The notes beneath the pieces were generated by a model. It was not told where the DNA came from. It ran no database searches and was given only the letters and a program-made list of their open reading frames with translations. From contig OY751486.1 in NCBI GenBank assembly GCA_963565915.1, positions 5,518,001 through 5,582,000 of the forward strand: DNA of 64,000 bases. Direction: 5' to 3'. This document shows, one piece after another, positions 56,812 to 64,000 of this stretch. Position 1 is the first letter of the stretch. Every line of letters begins with the position of its first letter. The DNA comes from Entoloma clypeatum. Its lineage: Eukaryota > Basidiomycota > Agaricomycetes > Agaricales > Entolomataceae. A program made the translations under genes and the position numbers.

Positions 56812-58758
56812 TCAACCCAAATTTACACAATTGGCTCGAAGGGGCTGTCGCTCCCATAAGCAGTTTCGCAATGTTCGCAGTTCGGGACACGTCTGATATC
56901 GGGCTGGGGCGGTTTGAATGCCCAGGTGGCCGAACTTATTTACATGTAAGTAACCAAGAGAGTGAAGTGGTCATGTATCGTACCTTACTCTCCTTGCAGG
57001 TGTGCATCTTACTCTCGGAAAAATCGATGAGACAGAACCCACCTCCACGAGCACGGGCTATATTCCGGGGTTCGAGGTCTCCATGTACTATTCCGATACG
57101 GTGCAGGTCCTGTACCAATTGATATACTTGTGATCTGGTGTTTCGTCAATCAGAGCAATTACTTCGGCATGGTTGCTACCACTTACCGCTCAAGAACGCT
57201 GAGCTCTCCCCACTGATTGAGAATGCCTTCACATAAATCAAGGATGAGAACATCCATGTGATTGCCCTTAAACGCCCCATAGCAGCGTGGAGCGATGCGA
57301 TCGCGTAATTGGCCAGAGTTATACGCACTTTCCAGGGTTAGGTAGACGTTAAACTCATTACGAAGTCGTTCTCGGCTGCCTGCATCGGATGGGCGTAACA
57401 CCTCAACGACCTTGATGGCGAACAAGTCGTCAAAGTTATCAAAACGACATTCCCAGACATTGCCAGTCGAACCCGAGGCTACAAAGCGGGTAAGCCATAG
57501 GCGCTGTTTGCTGTTCTTGGCGTAATGGGGGAGAGGGAGCGTGTTGTTCCAAATGCTATAGAGATGCAACCATACTTGGAAATATTCGGCAGAATTCGGG
57601 GAAGACGAAGTAACCTAAGAGTAAATGAGCAAGTCAAGTGAAAAATATCGGCCAATGAACAAACGAACAATTAGCTCAGATTCAGTATTCTCATGCTCAT
57701 CATGTGCACGGCTACGGGTGGCTCGGTGGCGGGTGGCGGTTTCACTTGAACTATCCTGATACGATCCCGAACCGTCGTCGATGTCATCTTCAGGTAGGGG
57801 ACCATCGTCTTCTTCTTCCTCGGTAATAACATCAAGTTTCATATCTGACTTGTACGCGCTACGCTCGACAGGGACATCCTTGACAACGGATAAAATGGCA
57901 CCGAGGAATGCTCGAAAAGGCTCCGATGAGTCTTTGATAGAGATTTCTGGCGAGTACGCAAGATAAGGATGGTCGTCATCTTTCACAAGCCGGCACACGA
58001 TCCAATAGTTGTGGCAGGAAAGGAACAGCCATTCCAACTGTCTCAAGCCCAGGTACAATGCGACCTGCATGTATCCCTTTAGAACAGATGTTGTAACGGG
58101 CAGGAAATAGCACACTCACCTTCGAAAGAATTTTCGGTACCAAAGATTGGCGACTAACCCATGTCAACTCGATGCCATGCGGCGGGAGCTGAGCACCAAC
58201 TTTCTTCATGACAGATGGTGACTTTGCCTCTAAGAGTGCCTTCGATTCGTTGTTCACCATGGAAACGTAATCAACCTTGGAACTGCCTCCTGCGACCGAT
58301 TGTTCTTTAGCAGTTTTGAAGCGATACGGACCACATCGCCCCAAACACTTGCGCGTGGCTTCTAAGAACCCCTTGTCTAACAATGTCCGACTCTGGGCCC
58401 ACGTCAGTCCGAATGATGATCTAGAGTACGTTTAAATACTCACCTGAGCTTCACTAGGATTCGTGTCCCACTCTTCATCTTCTGTTCCAAGCTCATCGAC
58501 TTGCAATTTAGGCGAAAAGCTGGCTAGGAGATAATCTTCAGCACCAGCTGATAAATCGGTGTCCCCAAGGATGTCCTTGAGGGCCTGGCAGAGCTTCTGA
58601 ACGAGAGTATCGTCTCGCACGGCATGTCCAGCCTTCCAATTTTTCTTGAGCAATCCAACTTCAAGTTGGGATAGATCAGTGGTCCCCGCGGTTCGATCTT
58701 CGTTAGGGTGAGGAAATGGAAACTTTGCGTGTTCCACGAGAAAATCGTGCAGTTTCAT
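56812..58758 (-). CDS. protein-kinase-like family protein
   Basis: Six inferred exons on the minus strand: 58758-58444, 58392-58120, 58064-57669, 57614-57187, 57134-56984, 56934-56812. Introns are 49-55 bp and the frame is continuous; 561 residues from MKLHDFLVEHAKF. The N-terminal ~330 residues form a domain of unknown fold with an acidic Ser/Glu/Asp-rich insert (EEEEDDGPLPEDDIDD). The C-terminal kinase-like domain has VASGSTGNVWECRF (nucleotide loop), FAIKVVEV (Lys), a VHGDLEPRNIAR catalytic loop and IDFSES in place of DFG, ending with the conserved CPELRTL. This is the lineage-expanded Agaricomycete kinase-like family with a HGDLEPRN loop; substrates are unknown. All motifs are present, so it may be active. 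Confidence 0.82.
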
Positions 58759-59177
58759 GATAGCGAGAACCAGTGGAAGAGCGATTGTAGCTAATGGGGG
58801 TGGGCAACACCTCAGAGTCACGGAAAGACGTGACGTAACACCCTGTGACAGATTCCGTCACATATACTGACCCAGCTGAAAACCAGGCTCCCTCACTCCC
58901 TCCTGATAATTCTAACTGCATGTAGCATATCTGGGGGCTTCTATAGCTATCACCTGTAATATATCGGGTGAATTTGAGGTTAAGATATTTTGGAAAAGAG
59001 TGTAGTAAAATGATCACAGGCTGTTATACTGCTTTAGCCAGATTGTTACTTTTCAAGCAGTATCACAATGAGAGAGAATATATTAAGTAGATTCTATATA
59101 TATTATATGTAATATATGGGGTGCAATTGAGGTGAATTAAGCAAAAGAAAAAGTATAATGATTCTAATCATGTCCTC
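58759..59177. other. AT-rich intergenic region
   Basis: Upstream of the kinase-like gene; AT-rich with no open frame of note. It marks the passage into the subtelomere. Confidence 0.5.
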
Positions 59178-59366
59178 TCAAGTGTCAGCATCAGAATTAG
59201 CATCTTCCCAATCCTCTCCTTCAGCATCTTCCATTATATCAAAATCAAAAATTTCTCCCACATCATCTTCTCTGTTTAATGGATCCCACTCTCCTCTATC
59301 ATACATTGCAACTGCCATTTCCAAAGCTGCCCGTTTCTCATCAGCTTTTTTATAAGTAGGGTTAGG
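59178..59366 (-). pseudogene. 3' end of a gene truncated by the subtelomeric repeat
   Basis: The minus-strand frame ends with an acidic tail (KADEKRAALEMAVAMYDRG, then EWDPLNREDDVG, then EDWEDANSDADT and stop). The composition is clearly protein-like. Upstream the frame runs straight into telomeric sequence (59357-59369) and the Penelope-like repeat, so the 5' part is missing. Family not recognised. Confidence 0.45.
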
Positions 59367-59367
59367 G

Positions 59368-59958
59368 GAGTGCGACTGAGGGCCTGTGTGCCGATGTGGA
59401 CAATAGGACTTGGGATAAGTCCGGGATCCTATTTCGGCCTTTATAGGCCTCATCAGGTCCGAAAACGGCAATCGGTTGAGTCATTCAGAGAACAATAGAA
59501 CTATTGTTCTCTGGGCAGCTGACTCCGCCTATTGTCCACTTCGTCACACGCCTGACAGGTCGTGAGAGGGAAACGCCACAATAGCGCTTGCCAAGACAGG
59601 ACCCGAGTAGGACCCTGCAAAGGTAAGGCTATGGGGAATCCCCATCACGGACCAACGGTCCGGGTGAGATCCGAGTGAACCGAGATAACAGATCGCTCCC
59701 ACATCAAAGTCCGAAGATCTTTGAAGGCGAAGACCGTTATCCCGAAGGACACACAACAAGAAAACTAACCAATACCCAGTAACATGTAAGAACAGTTACG
59801 GGAAACCACCTAAGTACATTATTTACGAAATGTACGTAAAAACGCCAGATACAATGGTCGACATCAGAGCTGGAGTAAGCAAGGGCGAACAAGCAAGCCA
59901 TCTCATCGCTAGACATGTCGATTGTTCGAACCGACACCAGCTGAGCGAGATGACCCAC
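59368..59958 (-). mobile_element. telomere-associated Penelope-like repeat, full-length copy 1
   Basis: 591-bp unit, minus orientation, nearly identical to 61228-61819. The 5' end starts GTGGGTCATCTCG and the 3' end finishes CAGTCGCACTC. Both ends abut telomeric repeats (59960-59981 and 59357-59369). A hammerhead ribozyme lies about 20 bp inside the 3' end. No reverse transcriptase is encoded. Endonuclease-deficient Penelope-like elements at telomeres (Coprina in basidiomycetes, Athena in rotifers) and hammerheads in Penelope-like elements are known; assignment to that group is inferred. Confidence 0.75.
59391..59475 (-). ncRNA. hammerhead ribozyme (copy 1)
   Basis: The minus strand has the full hammerhead core: CTGATGA, stem II GGCC/GGCC closed by TATAAA, GAAA, stem III ATAGGA/TCCTAT, H17 = U, and stem I GGAC/GTCC with an outer CCGAT/ATCGG helix across an internal loop (type I layout). 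Cleavage is predicted after U17, directly before GTCC. Confidence 0.9.
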
Positions 59959-59959
59959 A

Positions 59960-59981
59960 GGGGTTAGGGTTAGGGTTAGGG
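59960..59981 (+). repeat. telomeric repeat, G-strand
   Basis: GGGGTTAGGG then two more TTAGGG, reading G-strand left to right, directly beside the 5' end of repeat copy 1. Confidence 0.97.
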
Positions 59982-60025
59982 AAGAAGTAGTTCCTTCACA
60001 AAGAAGGACTATGGAAGGGGGCGAC

Positions 60026-60139
60026 TGTGGGGCCTGTGCCGAGTGGACAATAGGACTTGGGGAAAGTCCAGGATCCTATTTCGGCGTTTTAAAGGCCTCA
60101 TCAGGTCCGTACTCCTCCGCTTCCACAGATGCGGTACCG
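60026..60139 (-). mobile_element. Penelope-like repeat, partial copy cut by the gap
   Basis: Minus-strand 3' portion of the variant seen at 63131-63534 (shares the GGCCTGTGCCGAGTGGAC-type sequence on the plus strand). It runs into the N gap, so its extent is unknown. Confidence 0.7.
60039..60108 (-). ncRNA. hammerhead ribozyme, partial outer stem (copy 2)
   Basis: Core CTGATGA and GAAA present, stem III ATAGGA/TCCTAT and inner stem I GGAC/GTCC intact. Stem II is changed to GGC/GCC with a larger loop, and the outer CCGA strand of stem I is lost. Possibly weakened. Confidence 0.75.
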
Positions 60140-60339
60140 NNNNNNNNNNNNNNNNNNNNNNNNNNNNNNNNNNNNNNNNNNNNNNNNNNNNNNNNNNNNN
60201 NNNNNNNNNNNNNNNNNNNNNNNNNNNNNNNNNNNNNNNNNNNNNNNNNNNNNNNNNNNNNNNNNNNNNNNNNNNNNNNNNNNNNNNNNNNNNNNNNNNN
60301 NNNNNNNNNNNNNNNNNNNNNNNNNNNNNNNNNNNNNNN
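60140..60339. other. assembly gap (200 N) between opposing telomeric sequences
   Basis: Exactly 200 N. Telomeric repeats just left are G-strand and those just right are C-strand, so the join is head to head. Confidence 1.
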
Positions 60340-60507
60340 CCCCCTAACCCCTAACCCCTAACCCCCTAACCCCTAACCCCTAACCCCTAACCCCTAACCC
60401 CTAACCCTAACCCCTAACCCCTAACCCCTAACCCCTAACCCCTAACCCCCTAACCCTAACCCCTAACCCCTAACCCCTAACCCCTAACCCCCTAACCCCT
60501 AACCCCT
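60340..60507 (-). repeat. telomeric array (CCCCTAA)n
   Basis: About 168 bp of CCCCTAA heptamers with occasional CCCTAA hexamers and CCCCCTAA octamers. On a left chromosome end this is the expected strand. Length and purity suggest a true or recently internalised telomere. Confidence 0.97.
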
Positions 60508-61069
60508 TCGCGCCAGTCCCCGGTTGTTCGGCTGTCTGCAGACGAACTCGAGGACTCCTCAGATTCAGAACTATCTGAAACCGAAGGAACCGCACTGGCG
60601 CACCTTGTTAATACTCGTCAGAGTCTTGGAGACGCTTGGTTGTCTCGTCACGACTGAGTGTCTTGGCGCTTTACAGCGTCGAGGGGGATATGGGAGAACA
60701 GTTGGATGTACCGGCTAGACCTACCTGCGTTATGGCGTGTGTATCCCTTTTGTAGTCAGTAGTTTAAGTACGAACGCTGCGGAAGGAGCATATGGGAGAA
60801 CAACGCTAGAGTACCATAATAGTGAGAATAAACTCCTTGCTACCACAGACTTACCTACGAAAGTGAGTCCCCCTTCATTCTCTGACCATTCCGGTTCTTT
60901 AACGGTGGTGGAAACCCACCCTGTCGGTGTAGCTGACCAACGACTTACGGTATAGCGCCTTCGTGCGCAATGGAAAACCATAGGAATTAGCCTTGGAGCC
61001 TAACCCTAACCGTAAGCTCAGCTTATATTGAAAAGATATATGCCTGCCTATTGACACACAATAGCCAAC
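60508..61069. other. subtelomeric unique sequence with a short open stretch
   Basis: A plus-strand frame at 60511-60657 reads VVRLSADELEDSSDSEL then SLGDAWLSRHD and stop. It starts directly at the telomeric array and looks like the C-terminus of a truncated protein. No family recognised. The word ATATGGGAGAACA appears twice (60689 and 60789). Confidence 0.4.
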
Positions 61070-61158
61070 AGCTTAACCTAACCTTACCCCCTAACAGTAA
61101 CCCCTTACTCCTAACCCCTAACCCCTAACCTAACCCTAACCGGTTAACGTTAGGGGCT
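61070..61158. repeat. degenerate telomeric repeats
   Basis: CCTAACC-type words with point changes, ending with one G-strand GTTAGGGG near 61149-61156. An old interstitial array. Confidence 0.8.
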
Positions 61159-61227
61159 GGGGGTGAGTCCGGCCTTTGCTAGACTCAACGACGGACGTGC
61201 GCCCAACCCTAGGGTTGGGTTGGGAAT

Positions 61228-61819
61228 GTGGGTCATCTCGCTCAGCTGGTGTCGGTTCGAACAATCGACATGTCTAGCGATGAGATGGCTTGCTTGTTCG
61301 CCCTTGCTTACTCCAGCTCTGATGTCGACCATTGTGTCTGGCGTTTTTACGTACATTTCGTAAATAATGTACTTAGGTGGTTTCCCGTAACTGTTCTTAC
61401 ATGTTACTGGGTATTGGTTAGTTTTCTTGTTGTGTGTCCTTCGGGATAACGGTCTTCGCCTTCAAAGATCTTCGGACTTTGATGTGGGAGCGATCCGTTA
61501 TCTCGGTTCACTCGGATCTCACCCGGACCGCTGGTCCGTGATGGGGATTCCCCATAGCCTTACCTTTGCAGGGTCCTACTCGGGTCCTGTCTTGGCAAGC
61601 GCTATTGTGGCGTTTTCCTCTCACGACCTGTCAGGCGTGTGACGAAGTGGACAATAGGCGGAGTCAGCTGCCCAGAGAACAATAGTTCTATTGTTCTCTG
61701 AATGACTCAACCGATTGCCGTTTTCGGACCTGATGAGGCCTATAAAGGCCGAAATAGGATCCCGGACTTATCCCAAGTCCTATTGTCCACATCGGCACAC
61801 AGGCCCCTCAGTCGCACTC
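61228..61819 (+). mobile_element. telomere-associated Penelope-like repeat, full-length copy 2
   Basis: 592 bp, plus orientation, almost identical to the inverted copy at 59368-59958. It contains a 71-codon frame (61427-61642) conserved among copies but without known domains, a perfect 13-bp-stem palindrome at 61673-61700, and a 12-bp inverted pair GTGGACAATAGG (61647) / CCTATTGTCCAC (61779) framing the ribozyme. Confidence 0.75.
61711..61795 (+). ncRNA. hammerhead ribozyme (copy 3)
   Basis: Same elements as copy 1 on the plus strand: outer stem I CCGAT/ATCGG, inner stem I GGAC/GTCC, core CTGATGA at about 61730, stem II GGCC/GGCC, GAAA, stem III ATAGGA/TCCTAT, predicted cleavage before GTCC at about 61785. 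Confidence 0.92.
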
Positions 61820-61848
61820 CTCCTCGCTGCGCTCGTCGTAGTGCTCCT

Positions 61849-61880
61849 CCCCTAACCCCTAACCCCCTAACCCCTAACCC
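61849..61880 (-). repeat. telomeric repeats (CCCCTAA), 3' of copy 2
   Basis: Four to five CCCCTAA/CCCCCTAA units following a ~30-bp spacer after the repeat unit. Confidence 0.95.
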
Positions 61881-62138
61881 ACCATTCCATTGATGACGAG
61901 ACGATGCAGCTGCAGCAGGCGACCCTCCACACCACTCCGTCGATGAAGGAGCGACACACCTGCACCAGGAGACTCACCACACCCTCCGTCGACGAAGATA
62001 GCCATCCCACACCATCTTCGTGCAGTTCCACCACCATTCTGTCCACAATGAGTATTCAGTAGATACGAATTTTCTCTGCTCCTGTTAACAAGCACCCCAG
62101 TCTGTAACTCAGGTGCATTCTTTAGCCCATCTGTAGCC
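61881..62138. other. subtelomeric unique sequence
   Basis: GATGAAG/GACGAAG-rich sequence with loosely repeated CACC/GACGA words and no supported coding. Confidence 0.4.
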
Positions 62139-62264
62139 ACACCCTAGTCATACCCTGCCACCCACCCTAGCTGTACCCTAGTCATATTCTGTCATCCACC
62201 CTAGCCATGCCCTAGTCCACACCCTAGTCATACCCTGCCACCCACCCTAGCTGTACCCTAGTCA
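62139..62264. repeat. minisatellite of CCCTAGTCA-type units
   Basis: A 46-bp unit beginning ACACCCTAGTCATACCC occurs exactly twice (62139-62184 and 62219-62264) with a degenerate partial unit between. The CCCTA core may descend from telomeric repeats. Confidence 0.9.
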
Positions 62265-62288
62265 AAAAAGTTTTGTACCCTACCCTAA

Positions 62289-62316
62289 TTCCAAATCAAT
62301 TCTTCTAGATAACCCC
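62289..62316 (+). repeat. direct repeat flanking repeat copy 3 (left)
   Basis: 28 bp, TTCCAAATCAATTCTTCTAG and following bases, identical to 62878-62905. Together they bracket the truncated copy and its telomeric tail. Confidence 0.92.
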
Positions 62317-62317
62317 T

Positions 62318-62852
62318 ATGGCTTGCTTGTTCGCCCTTGCTTACTCCAGCTCTGATGTCAACCATTGTGTCTGGCGTTTTTACGTACATTTCGTAAATAA
62401 TGTACTTAGGTGGTTTCCCGTAACTGTTCTTACATGTTACTGGGTATTGGTTAGTTTTCTTGCTGTGTGTCCCTCGGGATAACGGTCTTCGCCTTCAAAG
62501 ATCTTCGGACTTTGATGTGGGAGCGATCCGTTATCTCGGTTCACTCGGATCTCACCCGGACCGTTGGTCCGTGATGGGGATTCCCCATAGCCTTACCTTT
62601 GCAGGGTCCTACTCGGGTCCTGTCTTGGCGAGCGCTATTGTGGCGTTTTCCTCTCACGACCTGTCAGGCGTGTGACGAAGTGGACAATAGGCGGAGTCAG
62701 CTGCCCAGAGAACAATAGTTCTATTGTTCTCTGAATGACTCAACCGATTGCCGTTTTCGGACCTGATGAGGCCTATAAAGGCCGAAATAGGATCCTGGAC
62801 TTATCCCAAGTCCTATTGTCCACATCGGCACACAGGCCCCTCAGTCGCACTC
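62318..62852 (+). mobile_element. Penelope-like repeat, 5'-truncated copy 3
   Basis: 535 bp matching copy 2 from its ATGGCTTGC word to the CAGTCGCACTC 3' end, missing the first ~55 bp. 5' truncation is typical of target-primed retroelements. Confidence 0.75.
62744..62828 (+). ncRNA. hammerhead ribozyme (copy 4)
   Basis: All stems and the CTGATGA/GAAA core as in copy 3; one change is in the stem III loop. Confidence 0.92.
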
Positions 62853-62878
62853 CCCTAACCCCTAACCCCTAACCCCCT
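62853..62878 (-). repeat. telomeric repeats (CCCCTAA), 3' of copy 3
   Basis: Three CCCCTAA units joined directly to the 3' end CAGTCGCACT of copy 3 without spacer. Confidence 0.95.
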
Positions 62879-62905
62879 TCCAAATCAATTCTTCTAGATA
62901 ACCCC
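62878..62905 (+). repeat. direct repeat flanking repeat copy 3 (right)
   Basis: Second copy of the 28-bp repeat at 62289-62316. It looks like a long target-site duplication or a shared subtelomeric junction. Confidence 0.92.
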
Positions 62906-63130
62906 CTGCGAGTCCGCCCTTTGATAAGGCGCTGCTGTAGTACTGTAAATACTGCGCTTTGGGGAGTAGTACACGACTCGTACTCTGTTTGGTAATTGTA
63001 GAGCGTTACGCGACGAAGGTGACCCCCTGGTCATCCAAGTCACGTGACCCTTAGGTATCTTTTCACATTCGCTGATCGCCGTGATCGTTGATCACTGGGT
63101 CTTAAGACCGGTGTTCTGGGAACATCACAT
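62906..63130. other. subtelomeric sequence upstream of the divergent repeat
   Basis: No coding. May be the diverged 5' part of the copy starting at about 63131, as it lies in the equivalent position. Confidence 0.35.
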
Positions 63131-63534
63131 GCGATTCGGTCCACCCGGACCTCACCGGACCTTCGGTCCGTGATGGGGATTCCCCATAGCCTTACCTCTG
63201 ATTCTTATCGGGTCATCGGTTGCACCCTGCTTGATCTGGAGAAGGATCAGGCGCTCCTTCTTGTCTAGAAAGGGGTGCTCCCTAGATCCTGAAGTCCGAT
63301 TTGGACACTGGTGAGCGCTGTGTGGCGTTTTTCTCCCACGGACGACAGTTCGTGTGAACGTGGTGGACAATAGGCGGAGTCAGTTGACCTGTGGAACAAT
63401 AGTTCTATTGTTCTTCAGATGACTCAACCGATTGCCGTATTCGGACCTGATGAGGCCTTTAAAGGCCGAAATAGGATCCTGGACTTTCCCCAAGTCCTAT
63501 TGTCCACTCGGCACAGGCCCCCCAGTCGCTTCCT
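63131..63534 (+). mobile_element. Penelope-like repeat, divergent copy 4
   Basis: Diverged subfamily member. It shares TCCGTGATGGGGATTCCCCA, the GTGGACAATAGGCGGAGTCAG region, the palindrome (shortened) and the ribozyme. It ends CAGTCGCTTCC, about 30 bp before telomeric repeats. Confidence 0.7.
63428..63511 (+). ncRNA. hammerhead ribozyme (copy 5, divergent subfamily)
   Basis: Core CTGATGA/GAAA and all helices kept (CCGA/TCGG, GGAC/GTCC, GGCC/GGCC, ATAGGA/TCCTAT), while loops differ from the other copies: TTTAAA in loop II, TATTC for TTTTC in the stem I internal loop. Conserved helices with drifting loops suggest selection on the fold. Confidence 0.92.
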
Positions 63535-63564
63535 TCCCTCCATCGTCTTTGGCGTTGGAAATAC

Positions 63565-63586
63565 TAACCCCTAACCCCTAACCCCC
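63565..63586 (-). repeat. telomeric repeats (CCCCTAA)
   Basis: Three units, C-strand left to right, following divergent copy 4. Confidence 0.95.
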
Positions 63587-64000
63587 AGAAACACTATACA
63601 ACACCTTCGAACTTGCTAACTTTTTCATATTTGTACATGCTTGGTCATAATATTTCATTGTTTGGCCATCATAGACAATGTACACAAGTGCAAACAACCT
63701 TTCGCAGAATTACTGAGCACGGCATTCTACCTAAGAATGAGGCATCTGACAGAGATGTGCACACAATACAGGTGTGTAAGCATATAATAATTCGTCGGCG
63801 ACGAAACCATACAGACACCTGTGCGTGGGCAATAACATATTTGTCGCGAAATTGCACCCAGAACCCACCCACACGCGCGAAAATCATTCCCTCCAGACAA
63901 AACGGGAACCAGGGCAATAACCCCCTGCGTCCATCAATATAGGCACCCAAAACACGGTCGGATTGGTGATGGATGCAGCCATCTTGCTCATCGTCCATGT
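63587..64000. other. subtelomeric sequence, window end
   Basis: Overlapping 109-codon frames on both strands, no recognised domain. Confidence 0.35.

Noticed and set aside
61228..61275. tRNA-like A and B boxes at the 5' end of the telomeric repeat unit (CGCTCAGCTGG and GGTTCGAAC)
   Set aside because: The two boxes are only a few bases apart and no acceptor or anticodon stem can be drawn, so it is not a tRNA gene or an evident SINE head.
62139..62264. Possible CRISPR-like array
   Set aside because: Direct tandem units without unique spacers in a eukaryotic subtelomere; it is a minisatellite.
59544..62675. 71-codon frame repeated in three subtelomeric copies (59544-59759, 61427-61642, 62460-62675)
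   Set aside because: Same-family repeats are nearly identical at the DNA level, so an open frame is not evidence of coding; no domain, and it is lost in the divergent copy.

Overview
The window is nuclear DNA from a basidiomycete fungus, most likely an Agaricomycete. Genes are split by short GT-AG introns (mostly 40-65 bp, many with CTRAC-like branch sites). The families are typical of mushrooms: expanded F-box proteins, DUF6699-type proteins, TKL kinases, DUF4419, a MAPR/Dap1-like haem protein and RBR ligases. Telomere-like repeats are CCCCTAA/CCCTAA. There are three runs of N (1-54, 34800-34999, 60140-60339); the last two are each exactly 200 bases and look like scaffold joins.

Layout. 1-1877: no convincing gene. 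1878-7658: a full-length Ty1/copia retrotransposon on the minus strand, with 309-bp LTRs differing at one position and a 5-bp target duplication (CGATG). 9164-12344: a DUF6699 gene and a broken F-box gene. 13305-31003: a rearranged accessory block. Its edges are two inverted copies of a 2.2-kb segment (13586-15849 and 28811-31003), the left one abutting a 278-bp MITE. Inside are an F-box remnant, a MAPR/Dap1-like gene, three DUF6699-like paralogues (two in mirrored orientation), another F-box remnant, and a ten-exon gene joining a shugoshin N-terminal coiled coil to a TKL protein kinase. 31700-38402: DUF6699, a frameshifted F-box gene, a small protein with an unusual N-terminus, and an RBR ubiquitin ligase. 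41562-48623: two intact regulators, an HMG-box protein and a GATA-like zinc-finger protein with an N-terminal helical region. 50269-58758: an unresolved locus, a DUF4419 gene with an in-frame stop, GATA-finger and SET-domain coding blocks with frame breaks, and an intact six-exon kinase-like gene.

59178-64000 is subtelomere. A ~591-bp non-coding repeat occurs in two full-length copies and several partial ones, separated by telomeric repeats. Each copy carries a hammerhead ribozyme; five are visible. This fits telomere-associated, endonuclease-deficient Penelope-like elements (Coprina/Athena type) or a short non-autonomous derivative. Left of the 60140-60339 gap the telomeric repeats read as G-strand; right of it the clean arrays read as C-strand. 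The gap therefore looks like a head-to-head join of two chromosome ends, real or from assembly.

Splice structures were worked out by hand from frame continuity and splice consensus. No database search or RNA evidence was available.
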